Positions 7,579 to 15,043 are shown, numbered from the stretch's first letter. The stretch: DNA of 16,329 nucleotides from Enterobacteriaceae bacterium UBA2655 (GCA_002359495.1 DENB01000058.1:39987-56315), one strand, 5' to 3'. A program made the numbers and translations. The notes: generated by a model not told the origin, from the sequence alone.

Positions 7579-8559
7579 ATGAAAAAAACGATCCGCACCG
7601 CGTTAGCCAGTACCCTGCTCTGTCTGGCGACGCAGGCCACCTTTGCGGCAGACGCCCCCTCTCGTACTGAATGTATCGCCCCGGCTAAACCGGGAGGCGG
7701 TTTCGATCTGACCTGTAAGCTGCTGCAGGTTTCTCTGCAGGAAACGCAACAGATCACCACGCCGATGCGCGTGACCTACATGCCGGGCGGCGTCGGCGCC
7801 GTGGCCTACAACGCCATCATCGCCCAGCGTCCGGCCGAAGCGGGCACTGTGGTCGCCTTCTCCGGTGGCTCGCTGCTGAACCTGTCGCAGGGCAAATTTG
7901 GCCGTTATTCGGTGGATGATGTGAAATGGTTGGCGGCAGTGGGCACCGATTACGGCATGATCGCGGTGCGCGCCGATGCGCCCTGGAAAAATCTCAAGGA
8001 GCTGATGGACGCCATGAAAGCCGATCCCACTAAGGTGGTGGTAGGCGCAGGCGCTTCTATCGGCAGTCAGGACTGGATGAAAACCGCGCTGCTGGCGCGC
8101 GAAGCGGGCATCGATCCACGCAAGATGCGCTATGTCGCTTTTGAAGGCGGCGGCGAGCCGGTCACTGCATTGCTCGGCAATCATATTCAGGTGGTTTCCG
8201 GCGACATGAGCGAAATGGTTCCTCATCTCAAGGCAGGCAAGCTGCGCGTGCTGGCGGTGATGTCCGACAAACGCCTGCCGGGCGAACTGAATTCGGTGCC
8301 GACCGCGAAAGAACAGGGTTTTAATGTCGAATGGCCCGTTATTCGTGGTTACTATCTCGGCCCGAAAGTCAGCGACGCCGACTATCAGTGGTGGGAGAGC
8401 GCATTCAAACAGATGGTCGCCACCGACGCGTTCAAAAAGCAGCGCGATATGCGCGGCCTGTTTGAGTTCAATCTGTTCGGCGCCGAACTGGACGCCTATG
8501 TGAAAAAGCAGGTGGCCGATTATCGCGAGCAGGCAAAATCTTTTGGCCTGGCGAAATAA
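7579..8559 (+). CDS. tctC: Tricarboxylate-binding periplasmic protein TctC
   Basis: The periplasmic solute-binding protein of the tripartite tricarboxylate transporter. It captures citrate, and probably related tricarboxylates, and passes it to TctAB. It has 326 residues with a clear Sec signal peptide (MKKTIRTALASTLLCLATQA, then TFA and likely cleavage before ADAPS, after residue 23). The mature protein matches Salmonella TctC almost throughout. This includes ECIAPAKPGGGFDLTCKL and MRVTYMPGGVGAVAYNAI of the ligand pocket, GASIGSQDWMK, and FEGGGEPVTALLGNH. The ATG at 7579 has GGAG six bases upstream; longer in-frame starts would spoil the signal peptide. It is first of the tctCBA operon, 12 bp before tctB, and divergent from tctD. 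In this family the binding protein is often the most abundant product. Confidence 0.96.
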   Translation: MKKTIRTALASTLLCLATQATFAADAPSRTECIAPAKPGGGFDLTCKLLQVSLQETQQITTPMRVTYMPGGVGAVAYNAIIAQRPAEAGTVVAFSGGSLLNLSQGKFGRYSVDDVKWLAAVGTDYGMIAVRADAPWKNLKELMDAMKADPTKVVVGAGASIGSQDWMKTALLAREAGIDPRKMRYVAFEGGGEPVTALLGNHIQVVSGDMSEMVPHLKAGKLRVLAVMSDKRLPGELNSVPTAKEQGFNVEWPVIRGYYLGPKVSDADYQWWESAFKQMVATDAFKKQRDMRGLFEFNLFGAELDAYVKKQVADYREQAKSFGLAK

Positions 8560-8571
8560 GCGGAGGTCGTG

Positions 8572-9003
8572 ATGAGCGATCGTATTTTTGCAACACTCTG
8601 GCTGCTGCTCTGTCTGGGCGGCCTGGTGATCGCCTGGGGCATCCAGAGCGATTACAGCTACGAACCGGTGGGGCCGCGCCCCTTTCCCATGTTGATCCTC
8701 GGCCTGATGGCCGTTTGCGCGCTGCTGATGCTGTTCCGCAAACCCGACGTGGTGAAGTGGCCCGCCAACGGCATGCTGAAACGTCTGCTGGCGCTGTGCC
8801 TGATGCTGGCGCTTTATGGCTGGCTGTTCGAATCTCTCGGCTTTCCGCTGACCACTACGCTGCTGACCTTCGGCATGGGTCTGCTGTTCGGCGCCCGCAG
8901 GTGGGCGGCTGCGGTCTCCGGCCTGGTGATGGGCATCGCGCTGTTCTGGGCCTTTGACCGCCTGCTCGACGTCACGCTGCCGCTCGGCGCCTGGCTGAGC
9001 TAA
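8572..9003 (+). CDS. tctB: Tricarboxylate transporter small membrane subunit TctB
   Basis: A 143-residue inner-membrane protein with about four transmembrane helices, the small membrane subunit of the TctCBA transporter. Salmonella TctB has about the same length, and the shared blocks are MSDRIFA at the N-terminus, YSYEPVGPRPFP after the first helix and AFDRLLDVTLPLGAWL at the C-terminus. Its exact job is not settled; it is needed together with TctA. The ATG at 8572 is preferred over the GTG directly before it because GGAGG lies five bases from the ATG and only two from the GTG. It lies 12 bp after tctC and 11 bp before tctA, so one transcript is expected. Confidence 0.95.
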   Translation: MSDRIFATLWLLLCLGGLVIAWGIQSDYSYEPVGPRPFPMLILGLMAVCALLMLFRKPDVVKWPANGMLKRLLALCLMLALYGWLFESLGFPLTTTLLTFGMGLLFGARRWAAAVSGLVMGIALFWAFDRLLDVTLPLGAWLS

Positions 9004-9014
9004 AGGAGAAAGTT

Positions 9015-10523
9015 ATGGATACCTGGTCTTTTTTGATGCAGGGCTTCGCCGTCGCCATGACGCCGGGCAATTTAATGATCGCTCTGATCGGCTGCTTTAT
9101 CGGCACCATTGTCGGGTTGTTGCCGGGCCTCGGCCCGATCAACGGCGTGGCGATCCTGATGCCGCTGGCTTTTGCGCTGCACCTGCCCGCCGAATCCGCG
9201 CTGATTCTGCTGGCGACGGTCTATATCGGCTGCGAGTATGGCGGCCGCATCTCCTCCATTTTGCTTAACGTTCCCGGCGACGCCGGCGCGATTATGACGG
9301 CACTGGACGGCTATCCGATGGCGCAACAGGGAAAAGCGGGCGTGGCGCTCTCGATCTCTGCGGTCAGCTCCTTTATCGGCTCCATGATCGCGATCCTCGG
9401 CATTATACTGTTCGCGCCGCTGCTGGCGAACTGGTCGCTGGCTTTCGGACCGGCGGAATATTTCGCTCTGATGGTGTTCGCCATCGCCTGCCTCGGCAGC
9501 ATGATGAGCCACAACCCGCTGAAATCCTTCCTCGCCGCGCTGATGGGTCTGGCGATGGCGACGGTCGGCGTCGACGCCAATACCGGCGTCTACCGCTTTA
9601 CCTTTGACAGCGTGCATCTTTCCGACGGCATTCAGTTCGTGGTGGTGGTGATCGGCCTGTTCTCAGTGAGCGAAATCCTGCTAATGCTGGAATCGACCCA
9701 CAGCGGCCAGAAGGCGGTGCGCGCCAGCGGACGCATGATGTTTAATCTCAAGGAAGCCGCGACGGCGAGCGGCGCGACGCTGCGCTCCTCTTTCCTCGGC
9801 TTTTTCGTCGGCGTGCTGCCTGGCGCCGGGGCGACAATCGCCAGCGCTATCGCCTGGATGACGGAGAAAAAAATCAGCGGCGGCGACACCTTCGGCAAAG
9901 GCGATATCCGCGGCGTGGCGGCGCCGGAAGCGGCGAATAACGCGTCCGCCTGCGGCTCCTTTATCCCCATGCTGACGCTGGGCATTCCCGGATCCGGCAC
10001 GACGGCGGTAATGGTCGGCGCGCTGACGCTGTATAACATTACCCCCGGCCCTGCGATGTTCACCGAGCAGCCCGATATCGTCTGGGGGCTGATCGCGGCG
10101 CTGCTCATCGGCAACGTGATGTTGCTGGTCATGAACATTCCGATGATCAATATTTTTGCCCGTATGCTGAGCATTCCGTCCTGGTTCCTGGTGCCCGCTA
10201 TCGCCACTATCTCCGCCGTGGGCGTCTATGCGGTACACAGCACCACGTTCGACCTGCTGTTGATGGTCGGGCTGGGCATTTTCGGCTACATCCTGCGCAA
10301 GATGGATTTTCCCATGTCGCCGCTTATCCTCGGCTTCGTGCTGGGCGAGATGCTGGAGCAGAATTTGCGCCGCGCCCTTTCCATCAGCAACGGCAATCTG
10401 CCGATTCTGTGGGAAAGCCTGATCTGTAAAGTGTTGCTGGTGCTGGCCGTTGCGGTGCTGATCGTGCCGCCGCTGTGGAAACGCTGGCGACGCAAGCGCC
10501 CGACGCTGGCTTCCGTGAAATAA
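9015..10523 (+). CDS. tctA: Tricarboxylate transporter large permease subunit TctA
   Basis: The large permease of the tripartite tricarboxylate transporter, 502 residues with about 12 membrane helices (Salmonella TctA about 504). It should move citrate-type anions into the cell, driven by an ion gradient rather than ATP. The two glycine-rich family motifs are GLLPGLGPINGVAILMP (34-50) and GVLPGAGATIASAIAW (266-281). Each is followed by a second related block, GGRISSILLNVPGDAG and CGSFIPMLTLGIPGSG, showing the two-fold internal repeat of the family. The ATG at 9015 follows AGGAGAAAGTT. It is the last gene of tctCBA, and a terminator lies 30 bp beyond the stop. Confidence 0.96.
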   Translation: MDTWSFLMQGFAVAMTPGNLMIALIGCFIGTIVGLLPGLGPINGVAILMPLAFALHLPAESALILLATVYIGCEYGGRISSILLNVPGDAGAIMTALDGYPMAQQGKAGVALSISAVSSFIGSMIAILGIILFAPLLANWSLAFGPAEYFALMVFAIACLGSMMSHNPLKSFLAALMGLAMATVGVDANTGVYRFTFDSVHLSDGIQFVVVVIGLFSVSEILLMLESTHSGQKAVRASGRMMFNLKEAATASGATLRSSFLGFFVGVLPGAGATIASAIAWMTEKKISGGDTFGKGDIRGVAAPEAANNASACGSFIPMLTLGIPGSGTTAVMVGALTLYNITPGPAMFTEQPDIVWGLIAALLIGNVMLLVMNIPMINIFARMLSIPSWFLVPAIATISAVGVYAVHSTTFDLLLMVGLGIFGYILRKMDFPMSPLILGFVLGEMLEQNLRRALSISNGNLPILWESLICKVLLVLAVAVLIVPPLWKRWRRKRPTLASVK

Positions 10524-10553
10524 ACCGCCGCGCTTTATTGCGATTCGGCCGCC

Positions 10554-10584
10554 GCCCCCGTGGGATTTCCCGGGGGCTTTTGTT
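10554..10584 (+). terminator. Intrinsic terminator after tctCBA
   Basis: GCCCCC at 10554-10559 pairs with GGGGGC at 10572-10577. An inner GGG/CCC continues the stem past a two-base bulge, and TTTTGTT follows. It ends the tct operon and separates it from flk 60 bp later. Confidence 0.85.
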
Positions 10585-10644
10585 ATCATGGCGCATTCCC
10601 CTTCCGGCGCACCCGGATCTGACCCGTTTTCCAAGGATTCCGCC

Positions 10645-11685
10645 ATGCAACCTCTCAGCGGCCCCGGTGTGCCGGTGGGCGATCGCTCATCTGTTACCTC
10701 GCAATCCGGCGCGACGCGCCCCGGTTCCGTTCCTGGCGAGCAGCCGCTTTCGCCGTCGCAGCGCACCACGCTGGAACGGTTAATCGTACGCATTATGTCC
10801 CTCAGCACGCTGAAAGGCGCCGAGCTATGGGCTGGCGTGCGTCACGAAGCCGGCGTCAAAAACGATGCTGAACTACAGTCGCGTCATTTTCCGCTGGCGG
10901 AGCAGTATTTAACCGCGCGTCTGACGCAGGTGCAGAACGGCCATGCCACGCGTCAGCTGCTTCAGCAGCTAACCGAGAAACTGCCGCAGGGCAATAACCG
11001 TCAGGCGGTAAGCGATTTTATTCGTCAGCAGTTTGGACAGACGGTGCTGAGCGCCCTGTCGCAGGATCAGCTGCGTCAGGTGCTGACGATGCTGCAAAAC
11101 GGTCAGATGGCGATCCCGCAGCCGCAGCAGACGCGCGCCACCGATCGCACCCTACTGCCGGCGGAACATCAAACGCTGAATCAGCAGATCGTTCGCCTGA
11201 CGGCGGCGACCGGCGAACCGCCGGTGAAGCTCTGGAGCGCGGTGCTGAAGCTGGTGAACCTGAAAAGCGGCGATCCGATCCCGTCGCGCCATTTTCCGCT
11301 GCTGACGCAATATCTGCAGGCGCGCCAGACGCTGAGTCAGCATAGCGCCCCGACCTTGCAGATGATGGAGTCGTCGCTGAAACAGCCGCTCGACCCTGCG
11401 GAACAGCGGCTGCTGGAGGATTACAGCCAGCAGCGCTTCCAGGCGACGCCGCAGACGGTGCTGACCGCCGCCCAGACGCAGGATCTGCTAAACCTGCTGT
11501 TCAGCCGCCGCGCGGAGAAGAGCCATGAGCTGCCGCTGGCCGCCAGCGACATTAACCCGCAGCCGATCTGGAGTCCGTTCGGCGCTTCGCTGCCCGCCGC
11601 GCTGCAGCCGCTGGCGCAGCGCCCGCTGCTCAGCGCCTTTGTCGCGCTGCTGGTCGTCGCGCTGCTGCTCTGGTTGCTTTTTTAA
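10645..11685 (+). CDS. flk: Flk, flagellar assembly regulator
   Basis: A 346-residue protein matching E. coli/Salmonella Flk (331 in E. coli) across its length. In Salmonella, Flk is an inner-membrane protein, mostly cytoplasmic, that blocks premature switching of flagellar export specificity and so controls release of the anti-sigma factor FlgM. A disordered, proline- and serine-rich N-terminus (1-35) is followed by two homologous helical segments and a C-terminal membrane anchor (AFVALLVVALLLWLLF, 331-346), so it is tail-anchored. Segments 35-150 and 170-285 align without gaps at an offset of 135 residues (SRHFPL at 79 and 214). The ATG at 10645 has AAGGA seven bases upstream and matches the E. 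coli start (MQP against MIQP); an in-frame ATG at 10588 has no such support. It ends one base from the convergent rhodanese gene. Confidence 0.95.
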   Translation: MQPLSGPGVPVGDRSSVTSQSGATRPGSVPGEQPLSPSQRTTLERLIVRIMSLSTLKGAELWAGVRHEAGVKNDAELQSRHFPLAEQYLTARLTQVQNGHATRQLLQQLTEKLPQGNNRQAVSDFIRQQFGQTVLSALSQDQLRQVLTMLQNGQMAIPQPQQTRATDRTLLPAEHQTLNQQIVRLTAATGEPPVKLWSAVLKLVNLKSGDPIPSRHFPLLTQYLQARQTLSQHSAPTLQMMESSLKQPLDPAEQRLLEDYSQQRFQATPQTVLTAAQTQDLLNLLFSRRAEKSHELPLAASDINPQPIWSPFGASLPAALQPLAQRPLLSAFVALLVVALLLWLLF

Positions 11686-11686
11686 T

Positions 11687-12130
11687 TCAGCAGCCGCATT
11701 GCGCGGCGCTCGTCACGCCGGGCCACTCGCCCGGCGCCTCGCCCCAGGCCAGCGGATGGCCGTCGCGCTTCCAGAAATCCAGCCCGCCGATTAACTCTTT
11801 CACCTGAAAACCCAGCTCCGCCAGCTTCAGCGCCGCTTTGGTGGAGCCGTTGCAGCCGATGCCGTCGCAGTAGGTGACATACACTTTGCCGCGATCGAGA
11901 TGCGCGGTGCTGTCGGCGTTCATCGTGCGGTGCGGAAAGTTGATCGCGCCGCAGATATGGCCGTTGCGGTAAATCTCCGGTGATCGCGCGTCGATAGCGA
12001 CGATAGCTGTTTCTCCCTGCGCCAGATCCTGCGCCAAATCCCAGGCGTCGGTGTAAAAGGCGAGCTTATGGCGCAGATAATCAAGGCCTTGCTGCGGGCT
12101 GGCGGCGGGGAAAGCGAGTACGGATGACAT
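11687..12130 (-). CDS. Small rhodanese-like protein, cysteine-rich
   Basis: A 147-residue single-domain rhodanese-like protein with no signal peptide, probably cytoplasmic. Rhodaneses carry sulfur as a persulfide on a loop cysteine. Family marks are IVAIDARSPEIYRNGHICGA (D47-R49, G57-H58), INFPHRT and the loop VTYCDGIGCNGSTKAALKL (C88 and C93). The loop is longer than the usual C-x4/5-R/S/T form, so which cysteine acts is uncertain. LIGGLDFWKRDGHPL is the normal C-terminal block. It ends in QCGC (C145, C147), an extra CxC pair. The ATG at 12130 has AGGAG seven bases upstream; a longer in-frame extension to 12616 runs antisense to the next gene and is rejected. It is divergent from the MocR gene with 87 bp between, and convergent with flk one base away. 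The sulfur donor and acceptor are unknown. Confidence 0.88.
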   Translation of the reverse strand: MSSVLAFPAASPQQGLDYLRHKLAFYTDAWDLAQDLAQGETAIVAIDARSPEIYRNGHICGAINFPHRTMNADSTAHLDRGKVYVTYCDGIGCNGSTKAALKLAELGFQVKELIGGLDFWKRDGHPLAWGEAPGEWPGVTSAAQCGC

Positions 12131-12178
12131 AGCGAATCTCCTGTTGTGTTGTGGCAGCAGTGTAAGGCAAAGTGGACT

Positions 12179-12217
12179 GACCGATGATACCCATTTCAGG
12201 CAGGCGATAAGACCGAT
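12179..12217. promoter_or_regulatory. Repeats in the rhodanese-MocR intergenic region, candidate MocR operator
   Basis: GACCGAT occurs at 12179-12185 and 12211-12217, 32 bp apart (about three helical turns). A related ATACCCAT lies between them at 12187-12194. MocR/GabR proteins bind spaced direct repeats beside divergent targets, so this may be the operator. The second copy touches the MocR start codon, which has only a weak ribosome site. The assignment is inference. Confidence 0.35.
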
Positions 12218-13657
12218 ATGACCGCTCCGCTGCTGCAACTTTTTCAACATCAGACGCAAGGCGGGCTGCGCGATCGTCTCTGCGCGACCCTGAGGCAGGC
12301 GATCGCCGCCGGTCATCTGCGTCAGGGGCAGAAGCTTCCCTCCACGCGCCAGCTGGCTTTTGATCTGAGTCTCTCCCGCGTGACGGTCGAGGCGGCGTAC
12401 GGCCAGCTGGAAAGCGAAGGCTACCTGCGGCGCGAAACCGGACGCGGCACTTACGTCGCCATTACGCTGCCCGCGCCGCCGCGCAATGCACGTCCTGCCC
12501 GCGCTCCCGCCTTTTCGACGCGTGGTCGTCAGGCGCTGATAACCGGCGGCTGTCAGGACCCACTCTTTCCTCACGCCTTCGCCGCCGGATCGCCGGAGCT
12601 GCGCGCTTTTCCGCACCTGCTCTGGCGACGCTTAACTGCCAGCGCGCAGCGCGCATCCGGCGCGACCCTGATGCGGTACGGCGATCCGCTGGGCTACCTG
12701 CCGCTGCGTGAAGCGGTGGCCGACTATGTCGCGCTGTCGCGCGGCGTGCGTTGCAAGCCCGAGCAGGTGATTATCCTGACCAGCTCTCAGCAGGCGCTTC
12801 AGCTGCTGGCGATGATGTTTCTCGATCCCGGCGATGAGGTCTGGCTGGAGGAGCCTTGCTATCCCGGCGCGCGCAACGCTTTTCTGACCGCCGGCGCGCG
12901 CTGTCGCGCCCTGCCGCTGGACGCCGAAGGCGCGATGCCCGCCGCGGGCTGCGCGAAGCTGCTCTATCTGACGCCTTCGCATCACTACCCCACCGGCGTG
13001 ACGATGAGCCTGGCGCGTCGTCTGCACTGGCTGAACTGGGCGCGCCGGCATAACAGCTGGCTGATTGAAGACGATTACGACAGCGAGTTTCATTATGAAG
13101 AGCGGCCGATACCGGCCATGCAGGGACTGGATCGCTACGACCGCGTCATCTATCTCGGCACCTTTTCCAAATCGCTGTTCCCTTCGCTGCGTCTGGCCTG
13201 GATGATCGCGCCGCCGGAGCTGGTCGAGCCTTTAGGTCAGGCGCGCAGCCTGATGGACGGCCACAGCGCGCTATTGCCGCAGGCCGTGGCCGCCGCCTTT
13301 TTGCAGCAGGGGCACTTTGCCAGCCATTTGCGCCTGATGCGCCAGCTTTACCACAGCCGACGCGATCTGCTGCTGCGACAGCTGGAGACCAAGCTGGCCG
13401 ACTGGCTGCGGCCGCTGCCCGCGCCGGGCGGTCTGCAGCTGACCGTTGCGTTGATGAAAGGCGATGAGGCGCGGCTTACGGCGCAGGCGGCGCAGTTCGG
13501 CCTCGCTTTGCCGCGTCTGTCGCCGCTCTATACCGGTCCGGCGACGGCAGGCTGGATTTTGGGTTTTTCCGCGCTTGAACGAGCGGAGATCGTAGCGGGC
13601 TGCGACAAACTGGCGCAACTGTTCAGCCGCCACGGGAAAAGCGGAAGGTCGTCATAA
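12218..13657 (+). CDS. MocR/GabR-type PLP-dependent transcriptional regulator
   Basis: A 479-residue fusion of a GntR-type winged helix (about 1-82) and a fold-type I aminotransferase domain (about 110-470). The DNA-binding part shows [40 protein letters not shown] and [20 protein letters not shown]. The PLP domain shows [32 protein letters not shown] (D285, D286, D288) and the Schiff-base lysine K318 in [17 protein letters not shown]. Such proteins sense an amine or PLP metabolite through the cofactor and switch transcription; catalysis is usually absent. The sequence near the C-terminus reads GWILGFSAL, where I would expect an arginine before LGF. The ATG at 12218 has only a weak ribosome site. 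The likely target is the divergent rhodanese gene. The 3' end overlaps the convergent yfcJ by 35 bp. It is not in the E. coli block. Confidence 0.92.
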   Translation: MTAPLLQLFQHQTQGGLRDRLCATLRQAIAAGHLRQGQKLPSTRQLAFDLSLSRVTVEAAYGQLESEGYLRRETGRGTYVAITLPAPPRNARPARAPAFSTRGRQALITGGCQDPLFPHAFAAGSPELRAFPHLLWRRLTASAQRASGATLMRYGDPLGYLPLREAVADYVALSRGVRCKPEQVIILTSSQQALQLLAMMFLDPGDEVWLEEPCYPGARNAFLTAGARCRALPLDAEGAMPAAGCAKLLYLTPSHHYPTGVTMSLARRLHWLNWARRHNSWLIEDDYDSEFHYEERPIPAMQGLDRYDRVIYLGTFSKSLFPSLRLAWMIAPPELVEPLGQARSLMDGHSALLPQAVAAAFLQQGHFASHLRLMRQLYHSRRDLLLRQLETKLADWLRPLPAPGGLQLTVALMKGDEARLTAQAAQFGLALPRLSPLYTGPATAGWILGFSALERAEIVAGCDKLAQLFSRHGKSGRSS

Positions 13658-14798
13658 CGCCGAGCAGCGCGCAGACGGCGCCCGCCGCATATACCGCGCC
13701 GTAGCCGGCGGCGGTGGCGAGCAGTCCTGCCAGCGGGCCACTGGCGCCGTAGGCGATATCCTGAAAGGCGGAAAATCCGCCGAGCGCCGTGCCGCGTATC
13801 TGCGGCTTGACGCGTTTGATCACCTCCACGCCCAGCGCCGGAAAGATCAGCGAGCAGCCGGCGCCGGTCAGCGCCGCGCCCAGCAGCGCTATCCATCCCT
13901 GCGTCGCCAGCGCCAGCAACAGCAGGCCTGCGGCCTCAATCAGCAGCGAAACCAGCGCCACCCGGATGCCGCCGTGGCGATCGGGCAGGCCGCCGAAGAG
14001 AAGACGCACCAGCACGAAGGCCAGGCCGAAGGCGGTGAGCGCCAGTCCCGCATTGTCCCAGCGCTGCGCGGCGAAATAGAGCGAGGTAAAAGCGCCGATC
14101 ACCGCAAAGCCGACGCCCTGCAGCGCCAGCGCCATGCCCGGTTGAAAGATGCTGCGCACCACGCTGCGCAGCGGCGGACGTTCGCCGCCGACCACCGGCA
14201 CCGCCTTGATCCAGCTGTTGCATAACAGCGCCAGCAGCGGCAGCAGGATCGCCACGCCGCCCAATCCGGCAAATCCCCAGCGGTGGTAAATCAGTAGCCC
14301 GAGGGGCGCGCCCGCCGCCAGCGATCCGTAGATCGCCATGCCGTTCCAGGACATCACCAGCCCGGAACGCTTCGGCCCCACCAGCCCCATACCCCAGGTC
14401 AGGTTGCCGGTCAGCAGCAGGCTTTCGCCGAAGCCCAGCAGCAGGCGTCCCAACGCCAACAAAGCGAATTTCGCCAGCGCCGGCAGCGGCAGCAGCGCAG
14501 CCGCCAGATAGGCCGCGCCTACCAATACGATCGCCAGCATGCCCTGCTGCGTGGTCAGTTTCGCGCCGTGCTGGTCGGCTCTGCGCCCGGCGAAGCCGCG
14601 CGTCAGCAGCGTGGCGAAAAACTGGATGCCCACCGCAGCGCCGACCATGACGTTGTTCATGCCCAGCGACTGATGGACGTACAGCGGGATAACCGGCAAC
14701 GCCAGCCCGGCGGTGAGGTAAGTGAGAAAAACGGCGGTCGCGGCGCAGGCCAGCGGAAAGGTCGACGCCGTTTGCGGCTCAACGGATGCAGAGGACAT
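13623..14798 (-). CDS. yfcJ: MFS transporter YfcJ
   Basis: A 391-residue major facilitator superfamily protein with about 12 helices, matching E. coli YfcJ (392) along its length and in position beside fabB. Recognisable blocks are [20 protein letters not shown] in helix 1, GVQ-like [20 protein letters not shown] with the helix 2-3 loop motif ([10 protein letters not shown]), [21 protein letters not shown] and GALTGAG-like [20 protein letters not shown]. The substrate is not established; relatives such as YhhS are called small-molecule exporters. The ATG at 14798 has AAGGAG ten bases upstream. A candidate promoter lies next to the fabB terminator, which would give a leader of about 137 bases. 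The 3' end overlaps the MocR gene on the other strand. Confidence 0.92.
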   Translation of the reverse strand: MSSASVEPQTASTFPLACAATAVFLTYLTAGLALPVIPLYVHQSLGMNNVMVGAAVGIQFFATLLTRGFAGRRADQHGAKLTTQQGMLAIVLVGAAYLAAALLPLPALAKFALLALGRLLLGFGESLLLTGNLTWGMGLVGPKRSGLVMSWNGMAIYGSLAAGAPLGLLIYHRWGFAGLGGVAILLPLLALLCNSWIKAVPVVGGERPPLRSVVRSIFQPGMALALQGVGFAVIGAFTSLYFAAQRWDNAGLALTAFGLAFVLVRLLFGGLPDRHGGIRVALVSLLIEAAGLLLLALATQGWIALLGAALTGAGCSLIFPALGVEVIKRVKPQIRGTALGGFSAFQDIAYGASGPLAGLLATAAGYGAVYAAGAVCALLGVMTTFRFSRGG

Positions 14799-14941
14799 GA
14801 ATAACTGGCTCCTTGTTCAACGACGTGCCGGATAGTGGAACCTGGCGCGCCGGAATCGTTTCTCTCTTCGGGCAGAGAACGCGCGGGTTAACCTGAACGC
14901 TTATAAAAAGAGTGGTAAGGAAACAACGGTTGCGGAAGGGG

Positions 14942-14970
14942 ATTGTGGCAAGGGTTGCAGAGGATGTCAA
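14942..14970 (-). promoter_or_regulatory. Candidate sigma-70 promoter for yfcJ
   Basis: On the minus strand TTGACA (14970-14965, exact consensus -35) is followed after 17 bp by CACAAT (14947-14942, four of six -10 bases). The -35 uses the last two T bases of the fabB terminator tract. Transcription would start near 14935. A second, weaker -10-like TATAAG lies at 14905-14900. Confidence 0.45.
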
Positions 14971-14997
14971 AAACAGAGGGCCAGCGATGCTGGCCCT
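14969..14997 (-). terminator. Intrinsic terminator of fabB
   Basis: On the minus strand GGGCCAGC/GCTGGCCC forms a perfect 8-bp stem with a 3-base loop (14996-14978). It is followed by TCTGTTTTT. It lies 40 bases after the fabB stop. Confidence 0.9.
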
Positions 14998-15011
14998 TGA
15001 GGGAATGCCGG

Positions 15012-15043
15012 AACCGGCGTCCGGTTAGCCTGAAAATCAGGCT
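15012..15043 (-). repeat. Two tandem hairpins at the fabB 3' end
   Basis: Bases 15027-15043 form AGCCTGA/TCAGGCT with a 3-base loop and contain the fabB stop codon. Directly next to it, 15012-15026 form AACCGG/CCGGTT with a 3-base loop. Neither is followed by a T-run. With the terminator stem they make three hairpins in 66 bases. Confidence 0.6.

Noticed and set aside
10588..10644. A 19-residue N-terminal extension of Flk
   Set aside because: E. coli Flk begins at a position equal to the ATG at 10645, which has a good ribosome site.
9681..10808. A 375-codon open frame on the minus strand across tctA
   Set aside because: It is antisense to an intact tctA and the tct terminator, with low-complexity His/Arg/Gln-rich translation and no family motif.
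11687..12616. A longer 309-residue form of the rhodanese
   Set aside because: The extra 162 residues run antisense to the MocR DNA-binding domain and have no rhodanese features; the ATG at 12130 has AGGAG at good spacing.
13936..14223. Alternative frames within yfcJ suggesting a split gene
   Set aside because: The yfcJ frame is uninterrupted over 391 residues and matches its E. coli counterpart throughout.
14779..14970. A 63-codon frame upstream of yfcJ as a leader peptide
   Set aside because: Its ATG falls in the predicted -35 region, so it would lie outside the transcript; it has no clear ribosome site or recognisable features.
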